From contig JALJCO010013434.1 in the NCBI GenBank assembly GCA_023101725.1, forward strand, positions 1,629,501 through 1,693,500: a DNA stretch of 64,000 bases. Reading direction: 5' to 3'. Shown in pieces: positions 11,501 through 24,000 of the stretch; the first letter of the stretch is position 1, and each line of letters opens with the position of its first letter. The position numbers and the translations under genes were made by a program. Below the pieces are notes generated by a model. That model was not told the DNA's origin. It ran no database searches and saw nothing but the letters and a program-made list of their open reading frames with translations. This DNA comes from Atherinomorus stipes. Lineage: Eukaryota; Chordata; Actinopteri; Atheriniformes; Atherinidae.

Positions 11501-14500
11501 GTCCTTCAAAATTTTCTTTAAAAAAAAAGTTGAAGAAACTGGCTGGCCTCCCTCTAACCTACTGTGAACAGACCTGTTTCAACCCGAAAACAGATTGTTG
11601 TCAGTTGAATAAGTCACACAGAGAATTTGTCCCGAGGCACCGGCCTGACACACATCTCCAACATTTTGTTTTGAACAGTGTGTCCTTCACACAAAAAACT
11701 TACAAAAATCCATCTGATCTGAATGATAATCTGTGTTGTCAGTAAAAACATATTGCATTCCAGCATAAGGTCAGCATGAAAGAAAACTAATGTCAGCTGG
11801 ATGAGATTTTTCTTTCACTTCTGTATGACAGAAATATTGAAGTTTAGGTGCAGATTTTCCCCAACGGCAGCATCAGCCTGACATTTGATGTACAGAGACA
11901 CACATTTGCTTTCACGTCGAGGGTCAGATGAGATGTGACAATGTCCTGATACTGAGGTTACATATTCTCAGTTTAAACTACTTTTTTCTTGTAATATGTG
12001 TTATAAACTGTGTCTGGGCTGAAACAGGCGCTGCTTCATAATATGGTTGAATGCGATCTGTAGAAAATGCTATCTATTTCACTTTATCAATGCAAAAACA
12101 TCATATAAATAAGTTATAACATCAAAACAGGGAGAATATGGGTAAAACAATGACAAAATAATACAAAGAATACAAGAGTTATATCATGTGTTTCTAAATA
12201 TCTTATGATGTTGTGAATATAACTATTTACATGTAAATATAAGGGCAATAGGTTAAAAAAAAGCAATAAATAAGATAAATATGTACAAATAACCATGGCT
12301 GTTACCCTATACTCAAACTAACAAAACTGTTTTTGGGGATTGATAATCATTATACTAACTTTTTCAATGGATATTATTTTGGGAGATAAAAGCCTAGTTT
12401 ACAACAATACTGTGGGGAAATACTATAATAGATAAGAATGTTTCTCACATTTATACTGTTTTTGTTCACAGATTCGCTCTGATAAGGACAAAGACGATAA
12501 GGTAGAATATTACCTCACAGGACCAGGAGCTGACAAGCCACCCTTCAATCTGTTTGTGGTGGACCATAACACTGGATTTGTGCGCGTCACTGGCGTTCTG
12601 GACCGGGAAAAACATTCCTCCTTCACTGTGAGCCATTCTTTAATAGAAAGCATAGAATTTTCTTATTTTGTGTAAAATGCCAGTTTGTGTTATTTTAAAT
12701 GTTAATAATGACCTCAGTTGCAATATGCAAATGTAGTCCAGCCATAAAGCAGGGAAAAGAAAAAGAAAAAAAAAACACATTTACAGGTATGATAGTTTGT
12801 CAGGAAACGGTTCATTGCAGGGCTCCCCAAGTCCAGTCCTCGAGAGCTACTATCCTGCACATTTTGGTTGCGCTTGTTCTCCAACACACCTGAGGCAAAT
12901 GAATAGCTCATTACCAGGCCTCTGCAGAGCTGAATGATATGCATGAGGGAATTAGCCATTTGATTCAGGTGTGCTGAAGAGGGCATGATCTTAATTGCAG
13001 GATAGCTCTGAGGGACGGACTTGGGCACCCCTGTTTTAGAGCATATTTTCTCCAACACACCTGAATCAAATGGCCTAATTCCCTCATCATTTGGCTCTGA
13101 TGAGGCCTGATAACGAGCTATTTGATTCAGGTGTGTTGGAGAAAGTATGCATCTTTTGAGGACTGGACTGACCCCTGGTCTTTAGCATTGCTGCAGCAAT
13201 CAAATATCTTATTCTTTTCTTTCTTTTTTTTTGACAGTTTAGATAGTCTGACAAAAACAGCAACAACAGACATTGCCTTATTAAAGAGCAATGACAGCTA
13301 TTCAACAGGGAAAAAAAACACTGATCTGATTTTGAGAAAATTTAACAAATTCTCTGTTAAACTGTATCTGTGAAAAGAACTACCTCATTTTAGTGTCAGA
13401 AGTTAAGAGAGCTGTGCATGAATAAACCTTAATCAACTGAAGCAATGTTGTAGAAAGTGGTTCAAAATTCCTCCACAATCATGTAAAGGTCTGATCACTT
13501 GATTACATGAAGTTACAGCTTATGAAGGTGTTTCTACAAGCTGCTGAAGGTTTCACACACTTCTCCTACATTTAGGCTTGTGTCTAATATGTTTGTGTTT
13601 TTATTAATGTGGGGTTTGTCTCATTTAAAGACCAGAGTTAATCCAGTCCAATTTTATATAAAGTATAAAACACATCATTATGTCCCAATAGGCAAAAGCT
13701 TAGAAATGGCCCTATTTACACCTGAACTTGTCTGTGGTATCTGAAGTTTTTGAAGAGTTTGGATGAAAATGATGCTTGGGAAATGGCCAACTGGAAACAG
13801 TCAAAGTTCTTACTTCTTACGTGTCATGTAATCCCTGCAGCTAAAAGGCATTGCTAAATACAAAAATGGGACCATAGCAGAGGAAGAAATTCCACTAACA
13901 GTCACTGTCCTGGATGAGAATGACAACCCTCCTTACTTTGAACTGCACAGTGGGAACATCACAGAGTCAAGTAGAAAAGGTAAGGACAGACAGTAAGAAC
14001 ATATGATGCCCAATTTCTGTGTGCCATTAAATTTTTTAGTATCATTTAAATCAAAAGTTGATGAGACTTGTGGCTTTTCTGTTTTGTTTTGTTTTTTAAC
14101 CAAACTTTGTTTATGAACTAAAAACTCAAAAGTTACATATTGTAACAAACTTTGGTTGTTATCAAAAGAAAAGATAAAGATATACTTTATCAGTCCCAAT
14201 TAGTGTGCCAATTAGGAAATTAATTCTCTGTATTTTAACCCCATCTCAGGTTGAACCTGAGAGTAGTGGGCTGCTAATTAAAGCACCCAGAGAGCAGTTG
14301 GTGGGGATTAAGGACCTTGCTCAAGGGTCCACAGTGGTTCAACTCAGTGCCACGTCGGGGACTCAAACCGGGGTCTGCAGCGCCAAAGCCCACAACATTA
14401 CCATTACGCTACCCTCTCCCCCAAATCTCATTTCTTCACCTACAATTAATACATTTATAAGGAGTTTTTTATTACCAAAATTATTCAAATATTTTCATCT

Positions 14501-17500
14501 GAATTTCTGTAATAAGAAAACACACAAAATGACACACAACAAAGATATCAATGTAGCTGCGAGGTGGAAGGATGATGTACTTCAGAGGAAGCAATCAATA
14601 CTAATGTTTACAGTTTATGATAAGTTGGAAGACATTTGACCTTATAGATAAGAGATAAAAATTAAATTATCGTCAAATTGACACATCAACTCTCCTAGGG
14701 AGCTCTTTGGAGGTGGCTTTTCCTTGATTAGGTAGTTTTTCCTTTTGTGAAACACTTTGTTAGGCTTAGGTGGTCCCACCCCTTTCAGGACAATGTGTCC
14801 CTGTTTGTGGACAGTATTCTTCTGATTCTTTGTCTGTGACCCTGGAACGAGAAGAACTGCCCATGGACCTCTGCACACGATGTAACATGGGAGGAGTCAA
14901 CCAGAGATTTGATTTTGCCGCAGTGTTATTCCATGTGACAGTTGTAGGTGGCACCAAATACTAAATAATGACAAAACCTTAATTTTGCCTCAAGGTTGAT
15001 TAGATCAAAAAGTAATTATTTTCATTACTGAATTACTTGCAGAGAAAAGCAAGTAGTTAGACTTTTTTAATCATGAAATATGATCTCTCCTTTGCAGTTC
15101 CTTGTGTGGTTTGGCTATCAAGTCAGCAAACATTTCCTTAACCTCTTTCTGTTTTAAAGTGAATAATCCAAAACTCTTTTTGTTTTGTTCATTTTCTGGA
15201 TTCTACTAAAACGATCTTATTCTGTTGTGATCCATTTCAGGGGCCTTTGTTATGGAGATTGAGGGTAAAGATGATGATGAGCCTGGCTCAGTTAATGCAG
15301 AAATCTGCTACTCCATCGTCAGTCAGGAGCCAAAGGGAACAGGTCACATGTTCACCATTGATGAAAAGACTGGAAAACTGTATGTCAAAGAGCCCACGTT
15401 GGACAGGGAGGTATGGTTACTGCTCACTTTTAAGACATTGTGCACACATGCTTCAGTCCTTACATTAGATGAGATGATTTATAATTGTGTGATTTAATGA
15501 AATCTTTTGAAAAACTTTTAAATTCATGCAGTTATTCAGTTGCATGGGTTGCAGTCTGAACTAAGTTAGAGGTGATCTCATGAAAAAACTTTTTGAGAAA
15601 TTAAAAACGGACATTTTTAAGGAATAATCAAATTTTTTAGACACCATTGTTCCTACACTGAGCTACATTTTCACCTTGGGAAGATGACACTCTTGAAATT
15701 TACTGATATCTAATATTATCAGCTTTTCTGACAGGTGTTGGCATGAGGATGTGTATTAATGCCTTTTATCTACTGGTTTTCTGGCAGACACATGACTTCT
15801 ACAAACTGGTTGTAAAGGGAGTTGATATGGGAGGAGGACCAGGGGGGAGAGCAGGAACAGGAACTGTAGAGATCAAGGTCCTGGACATCAATGACAACAT
15901 CCCCACACTGGAAAAATCTGAGGTAAAAAATATAACCAGTAATATGAAGTACAGGTATATCCATGTAGCAATAAAGGTACACAATATCAGTTAAAGGTTT
16001 GAGCACATTTTCCCATCAAAATGGTGAGAAAGGTGTCTAAACTTTATTGTTCTTCAGAAAATGAGTTGAAGTGGAAGCTGATGTTGGTGGACTGTCATAC
16101 TAAAGGTGCAAATAGAAAAACTTAGGTTGTGAATTGAACATACATACAACATGAAATACTCTCCAACAAAAAGGATTTGATCAGTTAATTTAAAAAAAAG
16201 GCAGAAAACAAAGTGATGTCCAGAGATTTATTCATAAAAAAAAGTTGCATGTATGCCATCCTGGCCTGTGTGCATGTTTAATTAAAACCTGTGTGCTTTG
16301 GGATAATGTCAGAGACAGATGGTTGTGTATCTTCTCAATGTTTCTGTGTTCTTTTTGTAGTACGATGGCACAGTGGATGAAAATGTCGCTGATGTAGTAG
16401 TGATGAAAATCAAAGCTCTGGACAAAGACCTTCCGCACTCAGACAACTGGCTTACTGTCTTTAAAATTGCCAAAGGAAATGAAGATAATCTGTTTTCAAT
16501 TGAAACAGACAAAGAAACCAATGAAGGCATCTTAAAGTTGATCAAGGTAATCTTTTTTATCTTAGAATGACAACAAGCATTTATTATTGTGTTGAGCTTT
16601 TTCATATCTATTATAACTACGATTACAGTCATAGTTGTTGTTGTTGTTGGGTGTCACTAATGTTTGTTTTTTTTCTTTATTTTTTTTCTCTGTCATCCGT
16701 GTGGATCACACAGGCAGTGGACTTTGAAGAAGTACAGAACCTTGAACTTGGCCTGCTTATTGAGAACGTGGCTCCTTTTGTAGTGGGTGAAGCCGTACTT
16801 ATGGATGTGGATGTTCAGATCGGGGAGGGGGGTGGTGGAGGTGGGGGTGGAGGTGGAGGTGGAGGTGGAGGTGGAGGTGGAGGTGGAGGCGGAGGCGGAG
16901 GTGGAGGTGGAGGTGGAGGCGGCGGTGGAGGCGGAGGTGGTGTTGGAGCTGATGTGGATGTAGATCTGGATGTAGATCTTGATGTAGATCTTGATGTAGA
17001 TCTTGATGTAGATCTGGATGTAGATCTTGATGTAGATCTGGATGCTGATTTGGAAGGAGGTGTTGATTTGGGATTAGATGGTGGCCTTAAACCGGCGGGA
17101 GGGCCTGGCCCTGGAGTTGGGCTCAAGCCTGGTGCTGGGCCTGGAGTAGGTATTGGACTTAATCCAGGTGTCGCAGGACCACGGCCAAAACCAAAGAGAA
17201 AACCAAAGAAACCAAAGAAAAAACCAAAAAGCTATCCTATCAAGATATCAGTAAACAATGTGCCAGAGGGTCCAGCATTCAAGCCCACTACCAAGGATGT
17301 TCCTGTGTCTGAGGACCCAAATGAGATGCCTGAAGATGGCGTTTTAGTTGTGTTCAACGCCATTGATCCAGACACGGGAAAACCAGCTGAAGATGTCAGG
17401 TTAGTGATGCTCTTGTACTCTATTAGTAGTGTATATTACAAAAACAGTTCTTTAAGATTGTCCAAAAACATTAATGTTAGACATATTGTTATTTGTAATG

Positions 17501-17640
17501 TTTACCAAATTAAACTTTTAAGCTTAATGACCCATCATAATAACTTTTGAGACATTCAAAGAACACCTGAGATCGATAGAGAGATCATTAAGTGGTGTAT
17601 ATTTTACACCACCAGTTTGTTTGGGGCGGGCGGGGGGGGG

Positions 17641-17671
<31 letters not shown>

Positions 17672-17991
17672 CGGCGGCCGGGGGGGGGCCGGCGGGGGGG
17701 GACCTTCCCCCCGGCGCGGGGGGCCCCGCGCGGGGTGGGTACCGCACGGGGGGGCCGGGGGGCCCAAAACCCCCAACCCCGGGCGGGCCGGGGTCGCCCA
17801 TCGGCGCCCGGGCGGGGGGGGGGGGCCGCGGGGGCCCCGCCACGACACACACACACCAAACAAACGAAAAAAAGAAAAAAAACAAACCACAGCAACCCAC
17901 AAAACAGGAAAGAAAAAAGGGAAGGGACGAAAAAAACAAAAAACAGGAGAGGGGGGCGGTCGGCGAAAGAGGGGAAAGAAAAAACGACAGA

Positions 17992-18071
<80 letters not shown>

Positions 18072-21000
18072 ATATGAGTAATGTTCCCATCCCTACAGAA
18101 ACGCTCAGAGAAAAAACAAGAACACCAAGAAAACTGTTGACTTTTGCAGCCATTTAAACTAGCAAACAATCAAAGAAGTAGACTTTTGACATTCTCAGCC
18201 AAATAAGAACTCAACAGCTTCATAAAGACAGCATAAAGTTTCTGTCTGATCATACCTCTGCAGACTGTTTATTTCAGGATATGTGTTAAATATGTACTTC
18301 ACAATATTAGGTTGTGTGCATAGAGAAAATAAAAAAAAAAAAAGTTTATCATGGTGCACTTCTTTAGTGCACAGTTTAGATAGAAATGGCACTAAAATGA
18401 CAAAATCTAATTTACATGGCTGGCTCCTGAATCGAACTGTATCAAAATCGTATCATAGCTGAATTTTTGGTTGTTCATTGTTCATACATTATTATTTTTG
18501 TTTGTTTGTTGTTGTTTTTTTTTTTTGGGGGGGGGGGGGGGGGGTCGTCATCAAACTTGAAATATACCCCATTAGTAATATCCTATCAGGGCGACGGTGC
18601 AGCATTTCACAGAGTACTTTTAACAGCTGCGAAGTAAAAAATACCAAGCCAAATGTAAGTGTCCATTAACCCATCTAATAAATTAAATGGTTGAGTTTTA
18701 ATGTCACAACGGGACTTCACTGACAGCAAAAAGTGAAAACACCACCTTTTTATCATGTGAAACTATACATTTAAACAAGACTTTTAGCCACATCAAAGAC
18801 CAAAGATCAAGGTTTGATAAACTTACAATCCCTTTCATGCCTAATGCATCATATTTGATGCAGTTTCTGAGAGCTACTGCCACCTTTTCACCATGTAGTA
18901 AGGACTTTGCTCATTACCTTGTGTTCAGCGTAATTCTTGCCTTAATGGCCCCTGGTGGATATCTTTCGCACAGAAAAATTCTGACATATTGCCTGGTAAC
19001 CATACATAAATGGAAATGATTGTTTTTTATATATATATTTTGTTAAAAGGTCTGTTAAAGACTGCATTGAATAGATATGGGTTTTCTGTCTATTATTCTT
19101 GGCTCAAGAACAGAGCACAATGTTATGGTCTTTACTGTTGATTGTTCTTGTTCCTTTAGTTATGCCAAAGCCTATGATCCAGACAACTGGTTTACTATTG
19201 ATGAAGAAACAGCAGAGATCAAACTCAACAAGCAGCCAGACAGAGAGTCACCTTTTTTACAGAACGGAGTCTACTATGCTAAAATTCTGGCAATGACCAA
19301 AGGTAAATACCGCTGTCAGCACTACTGCTTCTTCTGTATAATGTTCTCATGAGAGCGTCTGTCTTCCCTACCGATGAGTTATGACCTGCCAGTTTGAGTT
19401 ATATTGTGAAGAGGTTTTATGACATGCAGCACATAAATCATGACAGAACCTGTTGAACCACTCTGTTATTCAAGCTGTATCAGCCCTTGAAATGAGCTAA
19501 GGCCCTGCAGCAATTTGACATCATTTTCCAGTTTCAACAGATCTCTGTAAAAGAAAAAAAAAAAAAAAAGTCTTTAAAGTTATAGTACGTTAGACTTAGT
19601 GACATCTAGCGGTTAAAAATGGTCTTAAGAATGATTTCAGTTCAAATAAAGTTAAAAAAAAAAAAGAATGATTTCAAACATCCTCTCATCCCAGTTGCAA
19701 AGGAAGGACATCAGCCATCAGCTGCCAATTTTTTATTACCTGATGTATACACTATCAGTTGCTGGCTTAAATGTCAATAATTATGTATGATAAATATACT
19801 GCACAAAAAATAAAGGGAACACTTAAACAACACAATGTAACTCCAAGCGTTCCCTTTATTTTTTGAGCAGTATATAGTGCAAAATATATTATGTTATAAT
19901 GCTGCATTTCGTCATGCTCCTGTTCCCCTTAGACATGCCATCCAAGACAGCCACAGGAACAATGGCCATTAAAGTCATTGACTCCAATGACCACTGTCCA
20001 ACTTTGACCACCACGTACACCAGTCAGTGTTCCGATGAAAGAACTGTGTATGTTACTGGCTTTGATGAAGATTCCAGTCCTAACGCAGAGCCATACTCGT
20101 TCAGAATCATACCTGAATCTACAAAAGGCAAATGGGAAGTAGAGCTCGTCAATGGTAAGAAAATGAGTTTCAGGTCAAAGATAAAATTAAATAGTTAACA
20201 AATATTTTTCTACTTGCATTATTAAATTATCAAATTATTTTACCTTCCTTAATTTAGAGGACAGTCAATCATTGATGCAACTGTTTGCAGTTGAGAGAAA
20301 ATTATGAAAAGCTGCAAACACAGTTCAAGCAATGATTTCACAGATATGAATTGTACATATAGTCATATACTGTTGCTATAACTATATAAAATCTTTTTTA
20401 ATGACTTCTGATTAACTTTTTGTTCCATGTTTAATAGCTTTATCTTAAACTGTTTTACTGTGTTTCAGCTAAAATTATAGCTAAAATTAAAATGGTGTGT
20501 TTCACATCTGTGTTTTGATGTCTCCAGAAACAACTGCTGCTCTTCATTCTCATGAAGCACTGTGGCCTGGCGCCTATGAGCTGCATGTGGAGGTGTCAGA
20601 TGCTCAGGGTCTGTCCTGCCCGTCCCATGAGGTTTTTACTGTGGAAGTATGTATCTGTAAGGAAGGAGAGTCCTGCGGCGAAAAGGCATCCAGATTAATA
20701 ACCCAATCATCTGACCTCACGTTACCACTCATTGGCCCGGTCATATCGGCTATGTGTTTACTGCTGTGTGAGTTCATCTTAATACTAATGGAATATACAA
20801 AGTATAGGCCTACACATAAATTTTTTCATTGTCAATTTTTCAACAGTATGTCATTAATAATTAATCAATTGATTATCAATCATATATCATAAAAAAGAGT
20901 GAGCTTTTTACAATGCTGAATTTCCCTTCTTGGATGAATAAAGTATTTTTCATTTTCATTTCATTTCATCATCTCTTGCCTTACAGTCTTCAAATAAAAT

Positions 21001-24000
21001 CTTTCAATCTGCTTTCCTTTACTTTGCAGTCATCCCTCTTCTCCTGCTGATCTGCCAGTGTGGAGGAGCTGGCACCATTTTCCCTGACCAGTTCTCTGAT
21101 ATGCCATTTGACACCAAAGAACACCTGATATCCTATCACACTGAAGGCATCGGTGAAGATAAGGTGGGTGGGCTTTTTCCTCTTCTTATGGAAAGAAAAT
21201 GACACCCCATTATTGTTATTTTGGCATAACATACTCCCATTGATTAAATCTGTGGTGGGGAGCCTTGGCCATTGTCCTGCAAATTTTAGGTGTTTTCCTG
21301 CTCCAACACACCCAGTTCAAATAAATAAGTCCCTGTGCAGACGTTCATGGGCTGTTGGGTCCAGATTGAGTACATGTTCAAGTTATTTGTTTCATTCATT
21401 CATCATCAAACTTTATATTCAAGCATTTTGCTTCTTTGTTATTTTGATTCCTAGTTTGCCATGAGCAAATTATGCTTTAATTCTACATTTTTATTGCTTT
21501 TCCACATTAAAAAGCTTTTCTTTTTACAGTATGTGATTCTGTAGTATTACAACATCTTCAACTTTGAATCAGTAACTTAAGTCTGTAACTTGCTCTTGTA
21601 GGATATGGATATATTTTTAAAATATCATTCAGCTTTTTAACTACTTACCCACAGTTTACCTTGTCTAAAGCCCCGTTTCCACCCGTGGGTCTGGGTTGGG
21701 TCGGGTCGTGCCAGGCCGGATTGGGTGGGTTTTGGTACAGATGTGTTGATTTCACATTGCGTCCCCCAGAGGTGGTAATTGTGTTGTCAACAAGTCTTTT
21801 CCAGCAGTATTTGTTCTGCCCAGCCACTGAACCAGGTGAGTCCAATCAGCACAATGAATTAAATTGGGTTGATTCGACTCACCTGGTTCAGTAGCTGGGC
21901 AGAACGAATCCATGACATGGGAAAGACTTGTTGACCCCACAATTCCCACCTCTGGCGTCCCCACAGCAAACTGTACCCTTACTGTACCCTGGAGGCGGAG
22001 TATTAACTAGATAGCGCTGCTACTTGATCGCGTGACATCATCACCACGCAACGCCTTTCAACCAAAGCATCACACCACACATGACAGAAACATAGGAGTC
22101 ATCCCCGCTTTGGTTTTTACGCCGGGTCACACAGGAAGTGACAGATTTTTAAACGAATCAACAGATTGCTGTGGATTAGCGCCACCTCTGTGGTCCAGAT
22201 CAATAGGCTTTATGCACTGCTCCACTACTTCCTGAGCTTAGTACTGCACCTTTGTTTCCTGTCTTTCAAGATTGGATGAACTGATTAATCCAGGTGTGTC
22301 TGATCTCAGCAAATGGTCAGACACACCTGGATTAATCAGTTCACCCAATCTTGAAAGACAGGAAACAAAGGTGCAGTATTAAGTTCAGGAAGTAGTGGAG
22401 CTGTGCATAAAGCCCATTAGATCAGTACCGCTACCGAAGGGTACCAAAATAGTAGGCCGGGTCGGGTCGGGTCGGAAAAAAAGGTACCTGTCCCAGGTTT
22501 TATCTGTGGAGATGCAAAAAAACGTGGACTGATCCGGCCCGACCCGACCCTGACCCGCTGGTGGAACCGGGGCTGAACAAAGCTCGGCCAGGATCATTCA
22601 ACTTAGAGAAACAATCTCAAGTTGTACATGCAAATGCATTATTTGTAATTATTTTTCCAATATGTCAAAACCATGTAAAATACTACATGCATAATACATA
22701 TTTTCTCTTTCTCCTTCTTTCTCTATCTCCCTCTCTCTCTTTCAGGATGTGCCACTCCTAAGTGCTCCCATCATGCAGGCTACCAAGCAAAAAATGGAGA
22801 CAGGAGTCGGACCAAATTTTAACAGCATTTCTTCAGCCATCACAGAAACCCATCAGGCATCAATCTATAATGAATCTCTGCAAATGTTCCAGGACACCAA
22901 CCAAACAATGGCTGACAACACCTATAGGTTTTCAAGGGAGTCATACAATGGAGTTGATGTTACTTCACTGAGCAGGCAAAAGCAAAGTTTTGAGCAAACA
23001 AACGCTCTTTATGAGGAGATCGCTCTTCCTGATGCTTTTCTCAGTGAATACTACTTACAGGTAACATGTTGGCTTTGCAGGAATTCTACCGTACACATTC
23101 CCATACTGTAGAGTTATGAGAATATTTTCATATTAATGTTTCTTCTATATCTTTCCCCCAAACAGAAAGCAGTGTGTGCTGTGCCAGTGACAGACAGTCT
23201 GTTGGTATATGAATATGAAGGCCAGGGCTCGTCTGCTGGCTCAGTGGACCTCTCCCTCCCTGATTCTGACCATGAACTGGACTTCCTCAATGACCTCGAG
23301 CTAAAGTTCAAGATTCTGGCTGACATCTGTTCCCCTTCCCCACCAGTGGAACTCAAATCCCCCCCGATACCTAAACCAGCAGGTGTTGTAAAAACTACAA
23401 CTGATGTTGTTCAAAAGGTTGAAAAGGTTTTGAAGCCCAAGTTTGAGCAAGTTGTTGAGACAAAGCGTAGTGACGTGAAGACAGAGAAAGTTGTATCATC
23501 ATCATCATCGTCTACTAACATGTTTTCATCATCATCATCATCTGTCAGTGCAGTCAGCCCCACTTCACCACCCATGACTCTTCCTCACTCCAGGTTTTCT
23601 AATATCAGTCATTCAACCAACATCAGTGATTCTGCTAAACTGACTTATCCAGCTCAGACAGTTGTCTTACAGCAGCAGCCGATCTATTACACCACCAGCT
23701 CTGTACTGCAGCCCCAGCACTATGTAGTCGCACCAAATCTACAGAGTACAGTTCTGGTTGAGGGTGGATCTCATGGAGCCAAATTCCCAGGCCTCTTTCT
23801 AATCAATGGTCCCCAGAGTCCATCTGGACTTGTAATGGGTCCCCAGAGTTCATCTGGAATTGTAATGGGTCCCCAGAATCCATCTGGACTTGTAATCGGT
23901 CCCCAGAACCCATCAGGACTTGTAATGGGTCCCCAGAGTTCATCTGGAATTGTAATGGGTCCCCAGAATCCATCTGGACTTGTAATCGGTCCCCAGAGCC

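Noticed and set aside
14642..14964. Overlapping open frames around a Cys-containing stretch in dsg2-like intron 4
   Set aside because: I considered a lost exon or a transposase piece, but saw no motif or splice signals to support either.
16815..17126. Antisense open frame rich in Pro and Ser-Arg-Ser-Thr
   Set aside because: It mirrors the Gly and DVDL arrays of desmoglein exon 8, which has conserved coding sequence on both sides on the plus strand.
17524..18169. Long open frames on both strands made of poly-Lys, poly-Phe, poly-Gly or poly-Pro
   Set aside because: They are translations of the poly-A and poly-G/C block and have no protein features beyond homopolymers.
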